30,762 nucleotides of DNA from JBIOYL01 sp044870185. GTDB lineage: Bacteria; Actinomycetota; CALGFH01. Location of the stretch: NCBI GenBank assembly GCA_044870185.1, contig JBIOYL010000079.1, forward strand, positions 1-30,762, read 5' to 3'. This document shows, one piece after another, positions 8,734-14,117 of this stretch (positions within the stretch are counted from its first letter, which is position 1; each line of letters begins with the position of its first letter). The notes below the pieces were generated by a model. It did no database searches, was not told the origin of the DNA, and saw nothing but the letters and a program-made list of their open reading frames with translations. The position numbers and the translations under genes are program-made.

Positions 8734-9759
8734 ATGCCCACCCAGCTCGTTGACCGCCTCCCCGACGCCCCCGCCCCGGTCGTCGAGCCGCCCTGGCCGG
8801 CGCGGGCAGACGCCGTCGCCGACGCGGCATGGAAGCTGCCGGCCCCACCCGCCGGCGACGCCCGCGCCGACCCGGCCCGGGGCGGACCGGCCCCACCCGT
8901 CGGCGACGCCCGCACCGACCAGCCCGGCGGACGCCGGCGGCGCTGGACGTGGTCCCGCAAGCTGGCCGCCGGGCTCGTCGCGCTCGGGCTCGCGGTCTCG
9001 TCCGGCGCGGCCGGCGCCTACGTGGCGACCGGGCTGGGCGGCCACAGCACCGTTGCCGCCAGCCCCACCGTGGCGGCATCCGCCACGCGCACCGGCACGA
9101 CCGGCTCGCTGGCCGGCGTCGCCGCGGCGGTGACGCCGAGCGTGGTGTCCATCATCGTGCGCAGCGCCGGCCAGCAGGCCGAGGGCTCCGGGGTGATCCT
9201 GCGCTCCGACGGCGTCATCCTGACCAACGCCCACGTGGTCACGGCCGTGGGGGCGGACGCCAGCATCACCGTCCAGTTCAGCGGCGGCAGGACCGCCACC
9301 GCCAGCGTGCTCGGCACCGACCAGGCCACCGACCTGGCGGTCGTCAAGGCCCAGGGCGTCTCCGGGCTCAAGCCGGCCACCCTCGGCCAGTCGAGCTCGC
9401 TCGAGGTGGGCGACACGGTGCTGGCCGTCGGAAGCCCGCTCGGGCTGGAAGGGTCGGTCACCGCGGGCATCGTCAGCGCCCTGCACCGCACCATCACGGT
9501 CTCGGGCAGCGACCAGGCCGCCGAGACGATCGGCGACGCGATCCAGACCGACGCCGCGATCAACCCTGGCAACTCCGGCGGGCCGCTGATCGACGCCGCC
9601 GGGCGGGTCGTCGGCATCACCACCGCCAACGCCAGCGTCGACGGGCAGTCGTCCGGCAGCATCGGCGTCGGCTTCGCCATCCCGATCGACCAGGCCAAGC
9701 AGGTCACCGCCCGGCTCATCGCCGGCGGCCAGGCCAGCAACGTCGCCACCTCGGGCTGA
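8734..9759 (+). CDS. Membrane-anchored HtrA/DegP-type serine protease lacking a PDZ domain
   Basis: Trypsin-like protease of 341 residues. A Pro/Ala-rich cytoplasmic segment of about 65 residues precedes a single hydrophobic helix (LAAGLVALGLAVSSGAAGAYVA), so the catalytic domain lies outside the membrane. The triad is complete: His about 167 (TNAHVV), Asp about 200 (ATDLAVVK) and Ser about 281 (NPGNSGGP). The protein stops about 60 residues after the catalytic Ser, at the end of the protease fold, whereas most actinobacterial HtrA proteins continue into a PDZ domain of roughly 90 residues. ATG 8734 was chosen for its GGGAG site 7 bases upstream; an in-frame GTG at 8695 has none. It probably degrades misfolded envelope proteins under control of the upstream two-component system. 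Confidence 0.92.
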   Translation: MPTQLVDRLPDAPAPVVEPPWPARADAVADAAWKLPAPPAGDARADPARGGPAPPVGDARTDQPGGRRRRWTWSRKLAAGLVALGLAVSSGAAGAYVATGLGGHSTVAASPTVAASATRTGTTGSLAGVAAAVTPSVVSIIVRSAGQQAEGSGVILRSDGVILTNAHVVTAVGADASITVQFSGGRTATASVLGTDQATDLAVVKAQGVSGLKPATLGQSSSLEVGDTVLAVGSPLGLEGSVTAGIVSALHRTITVSGSDQAAETIGDAIQTDAAINPGNSGGPLIDAAGRVVGITTANASVDGQSSGSIGVGFAIPIDQAKQVTARLIAGGQASNVATSG

Positions 9760-9775
9760 GCGGGAGCACGCAGCC

Positions 9776-10173
9776 ATGGGCACCCTGGCACTGGTCGACG
9801 GCACCGAGGCCGCCGCGTCGGCGGCCGGTGGGCCGGCGCCCGCCGCGCCGCCGGCCGCCCCGACGCCGGCCGCCACGCCACAAGCCGCCCCGACGCGCTG
9901 CTCACCTTGCTGCTGGTGCTCGGCGCCTACGCGACCGTGCGCGCGCTCGAGCGCGGCCACACCGGCTGGCTGGTGCTCGCCGGCGTCTTCGTCGGCTTCG
10001 GCCCCGGCGGTGGCCTCGGCCCGAGCGGTGGCGGGTCGGGTGCCGCCAGCCAGATCACCAGCTGGGTCGAGCAGAGCTTCGCCTCGACCACGGTGGGCGG
10101 TGTGACGGTCTACGACCTCAGCAGCCCGAACGGCGCTGCACAGGGCTCATCGTCGTCCGCGTCGACCCAGTAG
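9776..10173 (+). pseudogene. Decayed GT39 (ArnT/PMT-like) glycosyltransferase remnant
   Basis: Pieces of a multi-pass glycosyltransferase remain in order. An ATG at 9776 with a GGGAG site opens an Ala/Pro-rich N-terminus typical of the family. In another frame, from about 9886, RPDALLTLLLVLGAYATV followed by RALERGHTGWLVLAGVFVGFG matches the conserved helix pair after the catalytic region. It then passes directly to a Gly-rich linker and ITSWVEQSFASTTVGGVTVYDL, the characteristic C-terminus of actinobacterial GT39 proteins. Hundreds of residues are missing, including the N-terminal catalytic acidic motif, and there is a frame change near 9880. In other actinobacteria such genes often neighbour similar two-component systems. 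Not functional. Confidence 0.7.
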
Positions 10174-10241
10174 CCCGTGGTCCTTCGCCGGCCGGGTCGT
10201 TCGTCCGTGGCGTGCGCGCCGGGAACGCGCGAAGCTGAGCT

Positions 10242-11552
10242 ATGGACACGATGCAGGCTCGGCGCCAACCGGTGATCAACCGCCTGCTCGCACGGCTGCT
10301 GCGGTCGCCACTGGCGGGGATGGTCGACGGCTCGCTGCTGCTGCTCACCGTGCGAGGGCGCCGCACCGGTCGTGCCATCGTGCTGCCGGTGCAGTACGCG
10401 GCCGGGGACGACGCCCTGTGGGTGTGGCCCGGGCATCCGGAAACCAAGACGTGGTGGCGGAACCTTGGGGTCGCGTCACCCGTGCGGCTGCATCTCCGCG
10501 GGCAGGATGTCGAGGCGACCGCGAGGGCGCTCGACGGCGACGAACCCGCCGCGGTCGAGCGCGGCCTGCGCGCCTACGCCGACCGGTTCCCGCGCACCGC
10601 GTCGCGGGCCGGCTTCGGGGCCGACGCGGCGCTCCACGACGGGCTTGGCGAGGCCGCCAAGCGAGCGGTCATGGTGCGGATCGACCTGCCGGAGCCGGCC
10701 CTGCGGCGCGCGCGGGCCGCGACCTGTGTCCGTGGCCGCGGCCTGCCGGCGGCCGTCCGCCGGCACCCGCTCGCCTCCTACTTCCTGCTCGCCTACCTGT
10801 TCTCGTGGGGCTACTGGATCCCGGTTGCGCTGGCCGGCGGTCACCCGAGCCACTTCCCCGGGCTGCTGGGCCCGATGCTGGCGGCCTTGCTGGTGACCGC
10901 GACCGCCCAGGGGCGGGCGGGCCTGCGTGACCTGCTGGCGCGGATGGGCCGGTGGCGGGTGCCGCTGCGCTGGTATGCGGCGGCCGCCGTGCCCGCCATG
11001 ACCGAACTGCTGTGCCTCGGCGGGCTCTTGCTGGTCGGACGCGAGCTGCCGTCGCTCGCCCGCCTGAGCACCATGCCGGGGCTTCCCACGGCCGGGTGGG
11101 TCGGCGTGCTGGCCCTGGCGTTCGTGATCAACGGCTACGGCGAGGAGACCGGCTGGCGGGGCTTCGCCTGGCCGCGGCTGCGCGAGCGGCACGGCCTGGG
11201 CGGCGCCGCCGTGCTGCTCGCGGTCCCGTGGGCCGTCTGGCACATCCCGACCTTCTGGCTGGATACCGGGATGCGCGGGTTTCCCCTGCTCATGCTGCCC
11301 GGATTCTTCATCGGCATGGTGGCCGGGGCCGTGGTGCTCGGCTGGCTGTACGAGCGGGCACGCTCCAGCGTGCTGATCGTCGCGCTCTTCCACGCGTTCC
11401 TGAACATGGCCAGCGCGACCACGGGCACCGAGGGGTTCGTCGCCGCGGCGGTGACCACCGTGGTGATCGTCTGGGCCGTGGCGATCCTGCGCGCCGAAGG
11501 GCGCCGCACCGGGCCGGCTCGGTCAACGGCGTGCCGTCAGCCCGCCATGTAG
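10242..11552 (+). CDS. Ddn-like deazaflavin/nitroreductase domain fused to CPBP intramembrane protease
   Basis: A 436-residue protein with two parts. Residues about 1-160 resemble the split-barrel Ddn/nitroreductase family that often uses F420 (RSPLAGMVDGSLLLLTVRGRRTGR, VWPGHPETKTWWRNL). Residues about 180-425 form a multi-helix CPBP/CAAX-protease (Abi) domain with its three motifs: EETGWRG (Glu 301-302, Arg 307), WHIPTF (His 334) and FHAFLN (His 384, Asn 388). CPBP members cleave peptide bonds inside membranes; some process prenylated proteins or provide bacteriocin immunity. The two parts are in one uninterrupted frame with no internal ribosome site noticed. A genuine fusion is more likely than an error because both parts are complete and in frame. 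The function is unknown. Confidence 0.8.
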   Translation: MDTMQARRQPVINRLLARLLRSPLAGMVDGSLLLLTVRGRRTGRAIVLPVQYAAGDDALWVWPGHPETKTWWRNLGVASPVRLHLRGQDVEATARALDGDEPAAVERGLRAYADRFPRTASRAGFGADAALHDGLGEAAKRAVMVRIDLPEPALRRARAATCVRGRGLPAAVRRHPLASYFLLAYLFSWGYWIPVALAGGHPSHFPGLLGPMLAALLVTATAQGRAGLRDLLARMGRWRVPLRWYAAAAVPAMTELLCLGGLLLVGRELPSLARLSTMPGLPTAGWVGVLALAFVINGYGEETGWRGFAWPRLRERHGLGGAAVLLAVPWAVWHIPTFWLDTGMRGFPLLMLPGFFIGMVAGAVVLGWLYERARSSVLIVALFHAFLNMASATTGTEGFVAAAVTTVVIVWAVAILRAEGRRTGPARSTACRQPAM

Positions 11553-11658
11553 GGGTCGTAGCCACAGCACGACGCTGGGTGACCTCGTGGCGCTGCCCGC
11601 GGAAGTGTACCTCCCCGGAGCAGGGGAACCTGATCGTGGCGGACGGCATACTCAGGGC

Positions 11659-12852
11659 ATGACCGACGCAACCCCTCCACCGCCGCAGCCTCGGCTGGGA
11701 CGCCACCAGGCCAGGACCCGCTGGGTGGTCGCCGGGATCGGGGTGGCGGTCCTGATCGGCGCGGCCATCCTGGGCACCGCAACCGCCCGGCGCCAACCAG
11801 CCCGCCCGGCCGCGTCCCCGGCGACCGCACCGCCCCCCTCGTCCTTGGCGCCGGACCAACGTGGCGTGCCGCCGCTGCGTGGCGTGCCGCTCAGCACCGC
11901 CACCGGCCTGCGGTTGCTGGTCGCCAACGATCCGACGCCGTTCCTGTTCGACGTGGACCGCGGCACCACCCGGCCGGTCACCGGCCTGCCCGCCGGCGGC
12001 GACCGGGTGGTCTGGGTGCTGCCGGTGGGCGCGGACGCGATCGTGGTCTCCGACCGGATCTGCAATGGCTGCCGGGATGCCGGGGTGTACCGGGTCCGCC
12101 ACGGCACCACCGTCGCGACCCGGCTCGGCACCGCCAGTGACGTCGTGGCGGCCGGCGACGGCCGCGCCGTGTGGATGCTGAGCGACCAGGGCCCGACCCA
12201 CTGCACGCTCCGCGAGGTCGGGCTGGACGGCCGGCCGCGACGGCCCGCCCGGCCGATCCCCTGCACCACCGAGCTCGTCGCGGAGACCTCGGCCGGGCTG
12301 CTGGTCACCACCGGCTCGTCGGCCGACGGCAGCGGCTGGCACAGCGCGCTGGTCGACCCCGCCGGCGGCACCACCCGCCTCCGCTTCCCACTGGCCCGGG
12401 CAGTCGCCGACCACGGCCACCTGGTGCTGGGCGGCGCCGACCAGCGCCACCCGCTCACCCTCGCCGACCTGCGCAGCGGCGCCAGCTACCAGCTCGCTTG
12501 GCCGAGCCAGCCGGGCTTCGGCCTTGACGAGGCCAGGGTGCACCCCGACGGCCGGCTCGTCGTCGTCGGGTTCGCGGATCCCGCCCTGCCCACCGGCGGC
12601 CAGAGCCTCGACGAGTGGCTGCTGGACACCGCCACCCGCCGCTGGCGACACCTGCCCGACATGCCCGCCGACGTCACCCTGAAGTTCACCAGCATGACCT
12701 GGACCAGCGATGGCAGGCTGGTGTTCCTGGCGCAGACCGCCGACCTCGGCGACGTGGTCGCGGTGTGGCGCCCTGGCCAGCCGCGGATCGCGGTCCGCAG
12801 GGTCAAGCTGCCAAAGCGGAGCGGCGGCAGCGACAGCTTCGTGGTGTGGTGA
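11659..12852 (+). CDS. Membrane-anchored probable beta-propeller protein of unknown function
   Basis: A protein of 397 residues: a short Pro-rich cytoplasmic start, one transmembrane helix at about 22-42 (WVVAGIGVAVLIGAAILGTA), an Ala/Pro linker, and an extracytoplasmic domain of about 310 residues. The latter has recurring strand-rich blocks (RVVWVLPVGADAIVV, RAVWMLSDQ, AGLLVTTGSS, HGHLVLGGAD, DGRLVVVGFAD, DGRLVFLAQT) that look like blades of a six- or seven-bladed propeller. No catalytic residues can be named. Two cysteines in ICNGC sit close together. ATG 11659 is chosen because the upstream extension has no coding character; CATACT at 11648-11653 could be a -10, which would give a nearly leaderless message. 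Confidence 0.75.
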   Translation: MTDATPPPPQPRLGRHQARTRWVVAGIGVAVLIGAAILGTATARRQPARPAASPATAPPPSSLAPDQRGVPPLRGVPLSTATGLRLLVANDPTPFLFDVDRGTTRPVTGLPAGGDRVVWVLPVGADAIVVSDRICNGCRDAGVYRVRHGTTVATRLGTASDVVAAGDGRAVWMLSDQGPTHCTLREVGLDGRPRRPARPIPCTTELVAETSAGLLVTTGSSADGSGWHSALVDPAGGTTRLRFPLARAVADHGHLVLGGADQRHPLTLADLRSGASYQLAWPSQPGFGLDEARVHPDGRLVVVGFADPALPTGGQSLDEWLLDTATRRWRHLPDMPADVTLKFTSMTWTSDGRLVFLAQTADLGDVVAVWRPGQPRIAVRRVKLPKRSGGSDSFVVW

Positions 12853-12906
12853 GCGCGCAGCCCGGCTGGCCGCCGGATCTGGCGCTCACCCCTTGCGGAC
12901 ACGCCC

Positions 12907-13440
12907 TCAGCTGAGGTCGCTCACCACCCGGCGGAGCCAGGCGAGGTACGCATCCCGGTCGCCCAGCAGATTCGCGGCCACCACGGCATACCCCTGGCCG
13001 TGGTGCCACGCTCCCCGCCCCTCGACCTCAACCAGCTCGAACGCGAAGGGACGAGCCCGGCGGCGGCGTTCCCACTCGACCGCGCGCACGATCTTGCCGG
13101 TGTCCTTGGAGGCCGCCATCACGTCGGCAACCAGGCGCGCTTTCGCGCCCGTCGGCACCGGCGGCGCTCGTCCCAGCCGGGGACCCGACCACCACTCCTG
13201 GAACGGCCGCCATGCCAGCCGGCATGCGGCCCGCAGGGCAGGGCGGTCGGCCAGAGCCCCGAACCCCTCCGGATCAATGAACCCCGGAAGCAACGGTGGG
13301 ATCGTTGAGGCCACGTCGCCGCCGACCTGACGGCGGCGGTCCTCGACCAGCTGCGTCCACCAGCTCGGCCATGCTCGCGCCGCCACCGATCGCTGCTCGG
13401 CGGCCAGCCTTGCCCAAAGGTCGGGCAGCGAAGCAGCCAC
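12907..13440 (-). CDS. Hypothetical protein of unknown family
   Basis: Leftward frame of 177 codons from GTG 13440-13438. I do not recognise the family. It is Trp- and Arg-rich, has no cysteines, membrane helix or signal peptide, and contains WPSWWTQLVEDRRRQVGGDVAS, PGFIDPEGFGALADRPAL and a C-terminal helix DAYLAWLRRVVSDLS. Codon use is normal for the region. The frame stays open upstream as far as 14169, but there it is antisense to other genes and loses coding character. It diverges from the ribbon-helix-helix gene with 88 bases between starts, so a shared control region is possible. Confidence 0.6.
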   Translation of the reverse strand: MAASLPDLWARLAAEQRSVAARAWPSWWTQLVEDRRRQVGGDVASTIPPLLPGFIDPEGFGALADRPALRAACRLAWRPFQEWWSGPRLGRAPPVPTGAKARLVADVMAASKDTGKIVRAVEWERRRRARPFAFELVEVEGRGAWHHGQGYAVVAANLLGDRDAYLAWLRRVVSDLS

Positions 13441-13510
13441 GTGCGCGGGGAAACGGCCACCACCAGCACCGAAACAACCGTCGACAGAACCGGCGCAGGC
13501 CGACGAGCTG

Positions 13511-13525
13511 TGATATCCTGATATC
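13511..13525 (+). promoter_or_regulatory. Operator/-10 region of the ribbon-helix-helix gene
   Basis: TGATATC occurs twice (13511-13517 and 13519-13525), one base apart, and each half contains the palindrome GATATC. The AT-rich block stands out from the surrounding GC-rich DNA and ends 3 bases before the ATG. TATCCT (13514-13519) inside it fits a -10 box, which would place the start of transcription at or next to the ATG, giving a leaderless message. Repeats of this type are normal autoregulation sites of ribbon-helix-helix antitoxins. Confidence 0.6.
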
Positions 13526-13528
13526 GCT

Positions 13529-13810
13529 ATGGCGCGACGGCGGAGCGGTGGGACACGACCTACCAAGGACATGGTGCTGCGGCTCGACCCCGAGCTCGCC
13601 GAACGGCTGCGGGTGGTGGCAGAGGTCGAGGGCCGCTCGGTATCGGACGTGGCCCGCGAGGCGATCGGCACGCTGGTCGAGCGCCGCCGCCGCGACCAGC
13701 GGTTCCGCCGGCTGCTCGAGGAGAGCCTGGCCCGCCACGAGCAGGCCATCCGGCTGCTCCGCGACGACGTCGAGGCCGGTGAGGGCGCCCACCGGGGCGG
13801 GGCGGCGTGA
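13529..13810 (+). CDS. Ribbon-helix-helix (CopG/Arc-like) antitoxin-type regulator
   Basis: A 93-residue protein. The N-terminal beta strand TKDMVLRLDPELAERL, the helix VVAEVEGRSVSDVAREAIGTLVE and the turn between them make a complete ribbon-helix-helix DNA-binding fold. The charged C-terminal helix (RRDQRFRRLLEESLARHEQAIRLL) is the usual toxin-binding tail. In such pairs the antitoxin binds the toxin and represses its own operon. The tandem TGATATC site sits directly before the ATG. Its stop codon overlaps the GTG of the next frame (GTGA), the classic coupling in toxin-antitoxin operons, but that partner is only a stub. Confidence 0.85.
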   Translation: MARRRSGGTRPTKDMVLRLDPELAERLRVVAEVEGRSVSDVAREAIGTLVERRRRDQRFRRLLEESLARHEQAIRLLRDDVEAGEGAHRGGAA

Positions 13811-13863
13811 GCAGGCTGGAGGTCCACGACCTGGTCGTGATCACGGAGCGCCTGAGCCGGAAG
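13807..13863 (+). pseudogene. Truncated toxin stub, possibly Fic/Doc-type
   Basis: GTG at 13807 overlaps the antitoxin stop by 4 bases. The first 18 codons (VSRLEVHDLVVITERLSR) resemble the start of death-on-curing (Doc/Fic) toxins, where a short strand is followed by a DLV-I-ER helix. The frame then loses coding character, is overlapped by the zinc-finger gene and stops at 13975-13977. No Fic motif (HxFx(D/E)GN) is present, so the toxin would be inactive. The family guess rests on a short match. Confidence 0.4.
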
Positions 13864-13877
13864 AGGGGAGGTCGGGG

Positions 13878-14048
13878 ATGCGGTTCCGACGCCGGCGGGC
13901 GGCCCAGCCGAGGAAGTTCGACGTGGTTGGTTCCTGCTCGTTTTGCGGCAAGCGCCGGGACCAGGTGCGCAAGCTGATCGCCGGGCCCGGTGTGCGGATC
14001 TGCGACGAGTGCGTTGCCTTGTGCGTCGAGATCCTTGCCGAGCCGTGA
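13878..14048 (+). CDS. Stand-alone ClpX-type C4 zinc finger protein
   Basis: A 56-residue protein consisting almost only of the zinc-binding domain normally found at the N-terminus of the unfoldase ClpX. CSFCGKRR, VRKLIAGPGVRICDEC and CVEIL give C-x2-C-x18-C-x2-C (Cys 20, 23, 42, 45), the ClpX spacing. A basic stretch (MRFRRRRAAQPRK) precedes it. In ClpX this domain dimerises and binds substrates and adaptors; a free copy could compete with or modulate ClpXP, which is inference. GAGGGGAGG lies upstream of ATG 13878. No AAA+ domain follows. It is not simply a shred of clpX, since it has its own start, basic leader and stop. Confidence 0.85.
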   Translation: MRFRRRRAAQPRKFDVVGSCSFCGKRRDQVRKLIAGPGVRICDECVALCVEILAEP

Positions 14049-14117
14049 AGCACCGCGGCGGCCACCGGGATCGGCCGGCGGCCGGCGGCCGCCAAGCCTC
14101 CAGGGAGGGTGCAGCTC

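Noticed and set aside
6775..9960. Very long leftward open frame of more than 1000 codons opposite the kinase and protease genes
   Set aside because: It is the antisense shadow of GC-rich codons; composition is Gly/Arg/Ala/Asp-rich without domains, and the plus-strand genes carry all family motifs.
13807..13977. Full Doc/Fic toxin downstream of the antitoxin
   Set aside because: Only about 18 codons resemble a toxin start; there is no Fic motif and the frame ends after 56 codons.
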